Of a stretch of 64,000 nt of DNA, positions 1 through 8,199 are shown in pieces. Both the position numbers and the translations under genes were made by a program. Positions within the stretch are counted from its first letter, which is position 1, and every line of letters begins with the position of its first letter. The DNA comes from Streptomyces sp. CBMA29 (GTDB lineage Bacteria; Actinomycetota; Actinomycetes; Streptomycetales; Streptomycetaceae), in NCBI RefSeq assembly GCF_014596445.1, contig NZ_MECL01000007.1:1-64000 (forward strand). The letters run 5' to 3'. The notes under the pieces were generated by a model. The model was given only the letters and a program-made list of their open reading frames with translations, did not search any database and was not told where the DNA came from.

Positions 1-2
1 CC

Positions 3-98
3 CGAGCGCACGGCGGCACCACCGCCCAACCCACCTGGGACGAGGCGCTCGGCGCCTCCCGCGCCGCCACCACCCGCAACGGAAAGAACCCGTCATGA
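3..98 (+). CDS. C-terminal tail of an unidentified upstream gene (partial)
   Basis: An open frame enters from the left edge and ends at a TGA (96-98) that overlaps the ATG of the GH4 gene in an ATGA junction. Its 31 codons are almost all G or C in the third position, as in real genes here. The tail (ending TTRNGKNPS) contains no motif I recognise. The 4-bp overlap suggests translational coupling and one operon with the glycosidase. The reading frame is inferred from codon bias and the junction only. Confidence 0.55.
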   Translation, partial: RAHGGTTAQPTWDEALGASRAATTRNGKNPS

Positions 99-1450
99 GC
101 ACAGCCAGCACCACACCCCGCACGACGACCAGCGGCGCCACCCGTACGACCAAGATCGCCTTCATCGGTGCCGGAAGCGTCGTCTTCACCCAGGGCCTGC
201 TCGCCGACCTCTTCGCCTTCCCCGAGCTCAAGGACGTGCACATCGCGCTGCACGACATCGACGCCGAGCGGCTGGCCACCGCCGACGGCGCCGCACGGCA
301 CATCGCGGCCGAGCGCGGCGCCGCGCCGCTGATCACCGCGCACGCCGAGCGCCGCGCGGCCCTGGAAGGCGCCGACTTCGTCATCAACATCATCCAGGTC
401 GGCATGGGCGAGGCGACCCGTACCGACTTCGACGTCCCCGCCCGCTACGGCCTGCGCCAGACCATCGGCGACACCCTCGGCGTCGGCGGCGTCTTCCGCG
501 CGCTGCGCACCTTCCCCGTCCTGCGGGAACTCGGCCGGGACATCGCGGAGGTCTGCCCCGACGCCTGGCTGCTCAACTACACCAACCCGATGGCGATGAA
601 CGTGCAGTACCTCGCCCAGGCCACCGGACTCACCCGGGTCGTCGGCCTCTGCCACTCGGTCTACTGGACGATGCACGACCTCGCGGAACTGCTGCGCATC
701 CCGCTCGAAGAGGTCACCTACCACGCGGCGGGCGTCAACCACCAGGCGTGGGTGCTGCGCTTCGAGTACCAGGGCGAGGACGTCTACCCGCGGCTCGACG
801 CGCTCATCGCGCAGGACCCGCAACTGCGCCGCAGGGTCCGCGTCGACATGTACCGGCGGCTCGGCTACTACCCGACCGAGACCAGCGAGCACTCCTCCGA
901 GTACGTGCCCTGGTACCTGCACCACGACAGCGAGATCGAGCGGCTGCGGCTGCCCGTCGGCGCGTACCTCGGCATCGTGGACGAGAACGTCGCCGCGTAC
1001 GAGAAGACCCGCGCGGCGCTCGCCGCCGGGCTCCCGCTGCCGGTCGAGGGCACGATGGAGTACGCGCCGCAGGTGATCCACAGCATCACCACCGGCACCC
1101 CGCGCACCATCTACGGCAATGTGCCCAACCACGGCCTCATCGACGACCTCCCGGCCGCCGGCACGGTCGAAGTGCCGTGCCTGGTCGACGCGCTGGGCGT
1201 CCAGCCCACCCGGGTCGGCGCGCTCCCGCCGCAGTGCGCCGCGCTGAACCGCACCTACCTCAGCACCACCGACCTCGTCGTCCGCGCCGCGATCGAGGGC
1301 GACCCCCGTCACATCCGGCACGCCGCCATGACCGATCCGGCCACCGCCGCCTCGCTCCCCGTCGAACGGATCTGGGAGCTGTGCGACGACATGGTGCGCG
1401 CCCACGGTGACGCGCTCCAGCCGGAGTTGCGGGCCGTCCTGGGCTCATGA
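95..1450 (+). CDS. GH4 family NAD-dependent glycosidase (alpha-galactosidase-like)
   Basis: A 451-residue cytoplasmic enzyme of glycoside hydrolase family 4. Family members oxidise the sugar C3 with NAD+ and need a divalent metal. A Rossmann dinucleotide motif GAGSVVF is at residues 25-31. The GH4 signature NYTNPM is at 161-166, and the metal-site Cys and His fall in GLCHSV (Cys186) and GVNH (His216). The glycine-rich stretch GDTLGVGGVFRALR resembles the MelA branch, favouring an alpha-galactosidase over a 6-phospho-glucosidase. The start overlaps the preceding stop (ATGA), so it is probably the last gene of a sugar-use operon lying mostly outside the window. A strong hairpin follows. The family is secure; the exact sugar is not. 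Confidence 0.9.
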   Translation: MSTASTTPRTTTSGATRTTKIAFIGAGSVVFTQGLLADLFAFPELKDVHIALHDIDAERLATADGAARHIAAERGAAPLITAHAERRAALEGADFVINIIQVGMGEATRTDFDVPARYGLRQTIGDTLGVGGVFRALRTFPVLRELGRDIAEVCPDAWLLNYTNPMAMNVQYLAQATGLTRVVGLCHSVYWTMHDLAELLRIPLEEVTYHAAGVNHQAWVLRFEYQGEDVYPRLDALIAQDPQLRRRVRVDMYRRLGYYPTETSEHSSEYVPWYLHHDSEIERLRLPVGAYLGIVDENVAAYEKTRAALAAGLPLPVEGTMEYAPQVIHSITTGTPRTIYGNVPNHGLIDDLPAAGTVEVPCLVDALGVQPTRVGALPPQCAALNRTYLSTTDLVVRAAIEGDPRHIRHAAMTDPATAASLPVERIWELCDDMVRAHGDALQPELRAVLGS

Positions 1451-1462
1451 GGCGGCGGGCCG

Positions 1463-1492
1463 CGCGCCGGGTCGGTGGGCTGACCCGGCGCG
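1463..1492. terminator. Bidirectional hairpin terminator
   Basis: An 11-bp GC-rich inverted repeat (arms 1463-1473 and 1482-1492, 8-nt loop) lies between the convergent GH4 gene and the minus-strand gene ending at 1535. There is no T-tract, as is usual for streptomycete terminators. Confidence 0.6.
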
Positions 1493-1534
1493 GCTCGGCT
1501 CGCTTCGACTGGGCTCAGTTCAGTTCAGCTCAGC

Positions 1535-2446
1535 TCAGTGCGCGAGGGCGCTCATCAGGTGGCGCATGGCCCGGATGAGCGCCGGGCGCAGCGCGATGGT
1601 GTCGGCCGGGGTCGCCTCGATGGGGGAGCCGTCGGCGTTCAGCGGGCGGGCGGCCACACCGTTCCACTGCTTGATGCCGTCCACGCTGAGCGAGAGGACG
1701 GCGCCGCCGTGCCGGACGGTGACGGCCTGCCGCGCGGTGCCGTAGATCGTGAACGCCTGGTCGCCGAGGCCGCGCAGCGCCTTGGTGACCTCGGGTGAGT
1801 CGGTCATGAACAGGAAGTCGCCGGAGCCCGCGGTCGTGGGGTCGGGGACGATCACATGCGAGATGTCCGCGAATTCGGCGTGGACGTCGGACTTCTTGTG
1901 CAGGTCGACGGTGACGGTGACCGTGTACGTGGTCTCCCAGTCGCCGCTCCCGGTCACCGACGTGGTCAGGGTGCAGGCGGCGTGATCGAGGGCGGGACCC
2001 TTGGTGATCACGGGGATGCCCTGGAGGAATTCGGTGCCGAAGGCGTCGGACAGCGGCTGGAGATTGTCGCTGGTGCACGGATTGTCGGCGAGGTGATAGC
2101 CGTGCAGGTCCGGCCGCGGGCCGTCGTAACCGGTGAACTGGAGGACCGCCAGCCAGACCGCCGACGCCGTGACGACGCCCCCGAGCGCCCACAGCACGCG
2201 GACCCTGCGCCCCTCGGGCCGTGGCCGCCACGGCTTGAGGGTGGGCCCCCTGTCCTCGCCGCCGTGACCGCCGCCCGTGTCGCGGACGCGGTACGGGTCC
2301 GCGGCGGAGCGCGGCGACGGGAGGCGGGCGCGCAGCCGGGAGAGCGCGGAGCGCAGCGACGGCGGCGCGTGACCCGCGCCGCTCAGGATGTCGGGGGCGG
2401 GGCGGTCGGGCTCCGGCTCCTCGACCATCTCCGGCTCGGTGATCAT
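1535..2446 (-). CDS. Membrane-anchored protein of unknown function
   Basis: A 303-residue protein not assigned to a family. A Pro/Arg-rich cytoplasmic N-terminus (residues 1 to about 80) is followed by one hydrophobic segment (WALGGVVTASAVWLAVLQF). A roughly 200-residue extracytoplasmic domain follows, with two Cys that could form a disulphide. The pattern is a type II single-pass membrane protein. The C-terminal domain alternates hydrophobic and polar residues as a beta-rich fold would, without catalytic motifs. It converges on the GH4 gene and is not obviously part of an operon. Codon use is typical of the window, so I take it as real, with role unknown. Confidence 0.7.
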   Translation of the reverse strand: MITEPEMVEEPEPDRPAPDILSGAGHAPPSLRSALSRLRARLPSPRSAADPYRVRDTGGGHGGEDRGPTLKPWRPRPEGRRVRVLWALGGVVTASAVWLAVLQFTGYDGPRPDLHGYHLADNPCTSDNLQPLSDAFGTEFLQGIPVITKGPALDHAACTLTTSVTGSGDWETTYTVTVTVDLHKKSDVHAEFADISHVIVPDPTTAGSGDFLFMTDSPEVTKALRGLGDQAFTIYGTARQAVTVRHGGAVLSLSVDGIKQWNGVAARPLNADGSPIEATPADTIALRPALIRAMRHLMSALAH

Positions 2447-2643
2447 GCCGAATCCCCTCGTCGCGGTGTGCCCGCCATCGTACGGCGGGGCGGACGCCTC
2501 ATCGGGACCCCCTGCTCCCAGGCTGCCCGTGGGCAGCGCCGGGTAACAGGCGGGTTCGCGCCAGAGGGTGGACCCGGGGGCGGCGGGGTGAGGGCGCGAC
2601 GCGTGAGGTGCCCGACGAGTGCGGGCCGGCCGTCCGGCCGCGG

Positions 2644-2856
2644 TCAGCCGCCGCTCTCCGCGCCGCCGCCCTCATCCTCCGGGAGATCCGCCTCGACCCC
2701 GTTCGCGCGGGCGATCCGGAGCGCGTCGTCCAACTCGTCGCAGGCCACGGCCAACGCGTACGCGTCCCCCGCCCGCCCGGCGGCGGCCACCGCCTCCCGA
2801 GCCACGCGCACCCGCTCCAGCATCGCCTCGGCGAAACCGTCCACCCGGACCTCCAT
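2644..2856 (-). CDS. Small acidic helical protein of unknown function
   Basis: A 70-residue, mostly helical acidic protein starting MEVRVDGFAEAMLERVR and ending in a Glu/Gly-rich tail. It has no membrane segment or metal motif. An in-frame stop lies three codons upstream of the ATG, so the start is fixed, but the Shine-Dalgarno is poor. The overlapping frames read as Arg/Gly/Pro-rich shadows, while this one has balanced composition, which is the main reason for calling it. Confidence 0.55.
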   Translation of the reverse strand: MEVRVDGFAEAMLERVRVAREAVAAAGRAGDAYALAVACDELDDALRIARANGVEADLPEDEGGGAESGG

Positions 2857-3015
2857 CCGACGTCATCGGCCGCCCTCCACCCCGGCCCCGTTCGCACGGA
2901 GAGCTAAGGGAGATCGCGGATCTCCGGACATGCTAACGACGCCGCCGCGGCCCGGCGCCACCCGAACCCCCGTATGGCGTAAGGCGGTTCGGCCCGTTTC
3001 ACCCGCTGTCCAAGG

Positions 3016-3058
3016 TCCGTCCACCGCCCGTCCGCGCACAGGTCGGACGGTGGACGGA
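3016..3058. repeat. 11-bp inverted repeat in the spacer before the siderophore operon
   Basis: Arms TCCGTCCACCG (3016-3026) and its complement (3048-3058) enclose a 21-nt loop. It lies in a 461-bp gene-free spacer (2857-3317) that otherwise holds only the iron-box promoter at its right end. It may be a terminator insulating the siderophore operon, or a regulator site. Confidence 0.4.
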
Positions 3059-3214
3059 CGGCGTGCGAACCGGGGCGGCGGCGGACCGGTGGCCACGGCG
3101 GAAATCGGTGTCGCCCGCGCCGGTCGGTGTACATGATCGGATCAGTGGACAGCATGAGAATCGCACCGACGCGCCGGTGTCCACGGACGTCAACCGGCGC
3201 CGCGCCGGGGCGAA

Positions 3215-3245
3215 TTGACAGAGTTAGGCATGCCTAACCTAGGCT
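3215..3245 (+). promoter_or_regulatory. Promoter of the siderophore operon with iron box
   Basis: A consensus -35 (TTGACA, 3215-3220) is followed by a candidate -10 TAGGCT (3240-3245). Between them and overlapping the -10, 3224-3242 reads TTAGGCATGCCTAACCTAG. This matches the actinobacterial DmdR/IdeR iron box TTAGGTTAGGCTAACCTAA at 14 of 19 positions and has a perfect 14-bp palindromic core. This layout predicts repression by an iron-loaded DtxR-family regulator. The first gene starts 72 bp downstream. Confidence 0.85.
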
Positions 3246-3317
3246 CGTCGCGCCCCTGGTCACCGGTCGTCCCACGACCGTCGACCCGAACGACTGCGCG
3301 CCCGGAAGTGGACCCCC

Positions 3318-4520
3318 ATGCGGCTCTATGTGCTGGCTCTGAACCCGACCGACTCGGTCACCGAGGGATTCCTCCCGGCCGCCCGCCGCCTCGGCCTGGA
3401 CGTCACGGTCCTCACCGACCAGCCCGCCGCGCACCGGGCCGCGTACGGCGACGATCCGGCGGTCGACATCCTGGAGTGCGACGTACGCGACTTCCGCGCG
3501 GTCATCACCCGCGTCTCCACCTATCGGCCACCGGACGCGGTCTTCACCAACAGCGACCACCTCCAGGTCCAAGCCGCCCTGGCCGCAGGCTACTTCGGCC
3601 TGCCCGCCAAGAGCTGGCAGGCCGCGCTGCGCACCAAGGACAAGGCCGAGACGCGCCGGACCCTGGCCGCCTCGGGCGTCGACACGGTGTGGTCGGCGGA
3701 GTTGCCCGCGGGCCGGGACCCGGCGGCCTGCCTCGCCGGACTCGACGTGCCGTACCCCTGCGTCGTCAAACCGCGCGAGGGCGTGGCGAGCGAGGACGTC
3801 GTACGCGCCGAGGACCCGGCGGACCTGGAGCGCCGCGTGCGGCTGATCCAGGCCGGCCGGCCTGGCGCCGCACTGGTCGTGGAGGAATTCCTGCCCGGCG
3901 AACTGCTGACCCTGGAAACCCTCGGCGACGGTAGGACCCGCCATGTGCTGGGCGGCTTCCGCACCACGCTGTCCCCGCCGCCGTATTTCATCGAGGAGCG
4001 GCTGACCTTCGTCCCCGCGCACCCCGCGCCCGTCGTCGACCAGGTCCTCGCCCAACTCGACGCCCTCGGCGTCGGATTCGGCGCCTGCCACACCGAATTC
4101 GTGCTGCACGAAGGGCGCGCGCGCCTGATCGAGGTCAACTACCGCGCCATCGGCGACCAGTGCGACCTCCTGCTGGCCGAACTGCTCGGCCTGCCGCTCT
4201 TCGAGCACATCCTCCGCACCCATCTGGGTGAACCCCTCCCGCCCGAGCTGCGCACCGCGACCGGCCGCGCGGCCCGGCTCGACTACCCGTACGCGCGACA
4301 GGCGGGCACCCTCACCGCCGCCCCCGGCCCGGCCGACCTGACGGCCGACGGCGTGCGCCTGACGTACCGGCCGCTGCGGGCGGTCGGCGAACGCCATCCG
4401 CTGCACCGCACCAACCGCGATCTGCTGGGCGTCGTCCGGGCCATCGGACCCGACGAGGACGCCGTGGAGCGGGCCGTCACCGGCTTCCTCGCCGAGCACC
4501 GCTGGGAGATCACGCCGTGA
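3318..4520 (+). CDS. ATP-grasp carboxylate-amine ligase of the siderophore operon
   Basis: A 400-residue ATP-grasp protein that should activate a carboxylate as acyl phosphate and join it to an amine. An N-terminal pre-ATP-grasp domain (1-100) precedes nucleotide-binding elements: KPREGVASEDV at 151-161, VVEEFLPG at 187-194, and the metal-binding strand RLIEVNYR at 269-276. The C-terminal 120 residues are a family-specific cap. It is the first gene behind the iron box and overlaps the next gene by 4 bp (GTGA). In this setting it probably forms an amide bond that the two NIS synthetases do not make, or activates an unusual acid. ATP-grasp enzymes are not standard members of NIS pathways. The substrate cannot be read from sequence. 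Confidence 0.8.
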   Translation: MRLYVLALNPTDSVTEGFLPAARRLGLDVTVLTDQPAAHRAAYGDDPAVDILECDVRDFRAVITRVSTYRPPDAVFTNSDHLQVQAALAAGYFGLPAKSWQAALRTKDKAETRRTLAASGVDTVWSAELPAGRDPAACLAGLDVPYPCVVKPREGVASEDVVRAEDPADLERRVRLIQAGRPGAALVVEEFLPGELLTLETLGDGRTRHVLGGFRTTLSPPPYFIEERLTFVPAHPAPVVDQVLAQLDALGVGFGACHTEFVLHEGRARLIEVNYRAIGDQCDLLLAELLGLPLFEHILRTHLGEPLPPELRTATGRAARLDYPYARQAGTLTAAPGPADLTADGVRLTYRPLRAVGERHPLHRTNRDLLGVVRAIGPDEDAVERAVTGFLAEHRWEITP

Positions 4521-6403
4521 CGGTGACCGGCCGGGCCGCCGGAGACGAAGAACGCGCCCTGCTGCTCGACGTGTTGAGCACGCTGCTGCGCGAAGACGTC
4601 GTCCGCCTGCGCACCGGCAGCGTCCTCGTACGCCGCCCCGACGGCGACTGGCTGCGACTGCCGGTCCCCGGGGCCGACTCGGGCCGGGGAACGGCCGCGC
4701 TGCGGCAGCCGGTAGCCGAGGCCGATGCGGACGTGCTGCCGCGGCCCGTGACCGACTCGGGCAGGGAGGCGCCGGCGCTCCTGCTGCCGGTCACGGCGGA
4801 CGGCTTCCAGAGTGAGTACGCCGCCCGGCTCCCGCTGCTGCTCCAGGAGCCCGGCGGGCGGGAGCTGACGACCGGCGAGGACGTACTGGCGGCGCTGCGC
4901 GCTCTCGCGGCGCCCGAGGACCGCGCGGGCTTCACCGCCTTCGCGGACGAGTACCGGGACGCGCTGACCGCCCTGCGGCTGCGGACCGCGACCCGCGCCG
5001 ACACCGTGGCCCGGCTCACCGCACGCCACGGCGGCGACCCCGCCGGGTGGACCGGGCTCACCGGCGCCCTCGCGTACGACACCCTGGCCGCCCGGCACGG
5101 CCACCCGGTGCACCCGACCTCCGCCGCCCGGAGTGGGCTGACGGGCACTCAGCTCCGCGCGTACGCGCCCGAATTCGCGCCGCGCTTCGCCCTGCGCTGG
5201 CTGGCCCTGCCCAGGGAGGCCGTCACCGTGCACGGCGCGGACGGCGATCGGGCACCAGACGGCCTCGGCCTCGGCGAACTGCGGCCGTCCGCCCTCGCCC
5301 TCGGCCTGCCGCAGGAGCTGGACGGGACCCACGTCGCCTTTCCCGTCCACCCCCTCACGGCGGACGGCCCGCTGCGGGACGCGCTGCGCGCCACCGGCCT
5401 CGACGGCAGGTCCGTACTGGCCGACCGTACGTACCTGGACGTGGCTCCCACGCTGTCGACCCGCACCGTCGCGGTCCTCGCCGACCCCGGAACCCACCTC
5501 AAACTGCCCCTGGCCACCTCGACGTTGGGGCTGCTCAACCGGCGCACGATCAAGCCGGGCAGTCTGATCGACGGCGCGGCCGGGCAGCGGCTGCTGGAGA
5601 CGGTGACCGCACGCGAACCGCGCTTCCGCGACAGCGTGCTGCACGCCGACGAGACCCGGTTCGCGCACGCGGGCCACGAACTCCTCGCCGTGCTCGTCCG
5701 CCGCCACCCGCCCGGCCTCGACGGCTGCGCCGTGCTGCCCATGGCCGCGCTGCTCGCCGAGGCCCCCGACGGCCGGCCGGTCGTCGACCACCTCGCCGAC
5801 CGTTACTACGGCGGCGACCCGCTCGCCCTGTTCGACGCGGTCCTCACCCTGTTGCTCGACTGGCAGACCACGCTCTTCGGATACGGCATCGCCCTGGAAT
5901 CCCACCAGCAGAACATCTCGCTGCTGCTGGACGACCCCGCCGGCCGCACCCGGCTCCGCCTGCTCCTCAAGGACGACGACGGCCTGCGGGTCAACCGGGT
6001 CCGGCTGCGCGCGGCCCTCGGCCCCGACGCGCCGGAGCGCGCCGCCTTCGACGATCCGCGCATCCTCGTGGACGACGACGGCCCGGTGGCCGACCTCTTC
6101 ACCACCATCACCGTCCATCTGTGCGCGGGCGCCTACGCGTTCGCCCTCGCGCGGCTCGGCCGCGCCCCGCTGGAAGACCTGCTCGACCGCGTACGCGACC
6201 TGCTCGACCGGGCCGCGCGGCGGCTCGGCACCGGGCCGGGCGAAGCGGGCGAGACCCTGCGCGCGCGGGTGCTCGACGCGCCGCGCCTGCCCGTCAAAGC
6301 GATGGTGAGCGCGGGCACGCTGCTCACCAAGGACCGCTCAGGAGCCACCGACATCAACAAGCACTACACCACCGGACCCAACTACCTTCTGCGGAGCCGT
6401 TGA
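4517..6403 (+). CDS. IucA/IucC-family NIS siderophore synthetase (divergent)
   Basis: A 628-residue NRPS-independent siderophore synthetase, which adenylates a carboxylate (often citrate) and condenses it with an amine. Family marks are the HPVHP block (196-200), the ATP-site region with STRT and the later LLNRRT, ESHQQN at 461-466, and the C-terminal VKAM..GTLLTKD segment. In the HPxHPxxKxRxG motif the usual Lys is Ala here (HPVHPTSAARSG, 196-207), while the second synthetase keeps Lys, so the two probably take different substrates. GTG start in a 4-bp overlap with the ATP-grasp gene; the next gene begins on its stop codon. Cytoplasmic, iron-repressed by context. Confident for family, not substrate class. 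Confidence 0.9.
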   Translation: MTVTGRAAGDEERALLLDVLSTLLREDVVRLRTGSVLVRRPDGDWLRLPVPGADSGRGTAALRQPVAEADADVLPRPVTDSGREAPALLLPVTADGFQSEYAARLPLLLQEPGGRELTTGEDVLAALRALAAPEDRAGFTAFADEYRDALTALRLRTATRADTVARLTARHGGDPAGWTGLTGALAYDTLAARHGHPVHPTSAARSGLTGTQLRAYAPEFAPRFALRWLALPREAVTVHGADGDRAPDGLGLGELRPSALALGLPQELDGTHVAFPVHPLTADGPLRDALRATGLDGRSVLADRTYLDVAPTLSTRTVAVLADPGTHLKLPLATSTLGLLNRRTIKPGSLIDGAAGQRLLETVTAREPRFRDSVLHADETRFAHAGHELLAVLVRRHPPGLDGCAVLPMAALLAEAPDGRPVVDHLADRYYGGDPLALFDAVLTLLLDWQTTLFGYGIALESHQQNISLLLDDPAGRTRLRLLLKDDDGLRVNRVRLRAALGPDAPERAAFDDPRILVDDDGPVADLFTTITVHLCAGAYAFALARLGRAPLEDLLDRVRDLLDRAARRLGTGPGEAGETLRARVLDAPRLPVKAMVSAGTLLTKDRSGATDINKHYTTGPNYLLRSR

Positions 6404-8199
6404 TGACGCTGCCCACCATCACCGGACCCGCCGACTGCGCCCGGCACGCGGGACTGCCCGACGCGGACCGCGCCGTGGCCCACACCCTGCTGAACTGCCT
6501 GCTCCGCGAGGTGTCGGGCCCCGAGCACCAGACCGCCGTCATCGACGGCCGCCTGCTGGTACGGCTGCCCCGCACCGGAGTTCGGCTGCGGGTCGCGCTG
6601 CGCCGCACCTCACTGCTCGGCGCGCACCGCTTCGCGGGACCGGTCACGGAACAGACCGGCCACGACGACTGGACCGAGATCGACTGGCGACGGCTGGCCG
6701 AACACACCCACGCCGAACTGTCCGCCCTCACCGGCGTGCCCAACGACGAATTCCTCGGCCAGGTGGAGTCCAGCCACCACGGAGTCGCCACCGCGCTGCG
6801 CGCCCCGCGCCCGGTCGCGGCCGGACTCCCGCTCGCCGGGTACCTCGCCTCCGAACAGTCGCTCGTCTACGGCCACCGCTTCCACCCCGCCCCCAAGTCC
6901 CGTGGCGGCGACCCCGGTTCATGGGCCGCGTACGCACCGGAGACCTCGGCGTCCTTCCCGCTGCGGCTGCTCGCCGTACGCGAGGGCCTGACCGTCCAGG
7001 AGTGCGCCGAGCCCGGCGCCACCGACCCGCTGGACCGGCTCGCGGCCGTGCCCACGGGCTACCGGCTGCTGCCCGCGCACCCCTGGCAGTACGACCTGCT
7101 GCACCGCCACCCCGTGCTGCGCGCGGCCCTGGACCGCCGTGACGTGCTGGACCTTGGCCCCGGCAGGACCCGCTTCGCCGCCACCGCCTCCGTCCGCACC
7201 CTCTACGACGGCGACACCTTCCTCAAATTCAGCCTCAATGTGCGGATCACCAACTGCCTCCGCAAAAACGCCAGTTACGAACTGGCCGGGGCCGTCGCGC
7301 TGACCCGGATGCTGCGGCCCGCCTTCGCCGACCTCGCCGCCCGCTTCCCCGGCGCCGACGTCCTGCGCGAGCCCGCCTACCGCAGTCTGGCCCTGCCCGG
7401 CCGCGACGGCCGCCCCGACCAGTCGCTGCTCGAAGGCTTCGGCGTGATCGTCAGGGAAGGGCTCGACCGGCGGCTCGGGCCCGGCGGCACCGCGCTGCTG
7501 GCCGCCGCCGTCGCGGACGAGTACCCGACAGGCCCGGGACACATCTCCCGGCTGGTCGCGGACGGCGGTCCCGCGGCGGCCCTTCGCTGGTGGCGCGCCT
7601 ACCTGCGGCTGCTCGTACCCCCGGTGCTGGCCGCCTACTTCGACCACGGCGTGGTGCTCGAACCCCACCTCCAGAACGTGCTGGTCTGCGTCGACACCGA
7701 CGGCGACCCCGTCCAGGTGCTCTTCCGCGACCTGGAGGGCGCCAAACTGGTCCCCGAACTGCTCTCGGGCCCCAGCGCCGACGCCCTCGCCGCGCTGCCG
7801 CCCGAGGTCGCGGAGCCACTGCGCTACGACGCCGACCGCGGCTGGGACCGGGTGGTCTACTGCCTGCTGGTCAACCACGTCGCCGAAATGCTGGCCGCGC
7901 TCGCCGATCTGCACCCGGACACCGAACCCGCCCTGTGGGCCGAGGTCCGCCGCACCATCCGCGACCACGCGGACGAGCACGGCCACCACCCCCGGCTCGA
8001 CGCCCTGCTCGCCGGAGCGCCGCTGCCCGCCAAGGCCAATCTCCTCACCCGCTGGGAACGCGCCGCCGACCGGTTCGCGGGATACGTACGCCTGCCGTCG
8101 CCCCTCGCCGAGGACGTCCTGCCGACGCCGGACGGCCGACCTGGACACCCCGTGCGCGGCGCCGACCGTGGGCCCGACGACGCGAGGACGCAGTCATGA
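6403..8199 (+). CDS. IucA/IucC-family NIS siderophore synthetase (canonical)
   Basis: A 598-residue second NIS synthetase. The ATG shares its A with the preceding TGA (6401-6405); frames extending further upstream are shadows of the first synthetase. Canonical motifs are present: GHRFHPAPKSRGG at 157-169 with the conserved Lys165, ASVRTLY and the ATP-site strand KFSLNVRITNCLRKN, LEPHLQN around residues 419-425, and FRDLEGAK. The C-terminal part keeps the family's AKANLLTRW segment. Two synthetases imply two condensations, for example on both ends of a citrate or citryl intermediate. It ends in an ATGA overlap with the decarboxylase gene. Confidence 0.92.
   Translation: MTLPTITGPADCARHAGLPDADRAVAHTLLNCLLREVSGPEHQTAVIDGRLLVRLPRTGVRLRVALRRTSLLGAHRFAGPVTEQTGHDDWTEIDWRRLAEHTHAELSALTGVPNDEFLGQVESSHHGVATALRAPRPVAAGLPLAGYLASEQSLVYGHRFHPAPKSRGGDPGSWAAYAPETSASFPLRLLAVREGLTVQECAEPGATDPLDRLAAVPTGYRLLPAHPWQYDLLHRHPVLRAALDRRDVLDLGPGRTRFAATASVRTLYDGDTFLKFSLNVRITNCLRKNASYELAGAVALTRMLRPAFADLAARFPGADVLREPAYRSLALPGRDGRPDQSLLEGFGVIVREGLDRRLGPGGTALLAAAVADEYPTGPGHISRLVADGGPAAALRWWRAYLRLLVPPVLAAYFDHGVVLEPHLQNVLVCVDTDGDPVQVLFRDLEGAKLVPELLSGPSADALAALPPEVAEPLRYDADRGWDRVVYCLLVNHVAEMLAALADLHPDTEPALWAEVRRTIRDHADEHGHHPRLDALLAGAPLPAKANLLTRWERAADRFAGYVRLPSPLAEDVLPTPDGRPGHPVRGADRGPDDARTQS

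Noticed and set aside
5047..6402. Longer second NIS synthetase beginning at 5047
   Set aside because: That extension is Arg/Pro-rich shadow of the first synthetase; family homology starts after the ATG at 6403.
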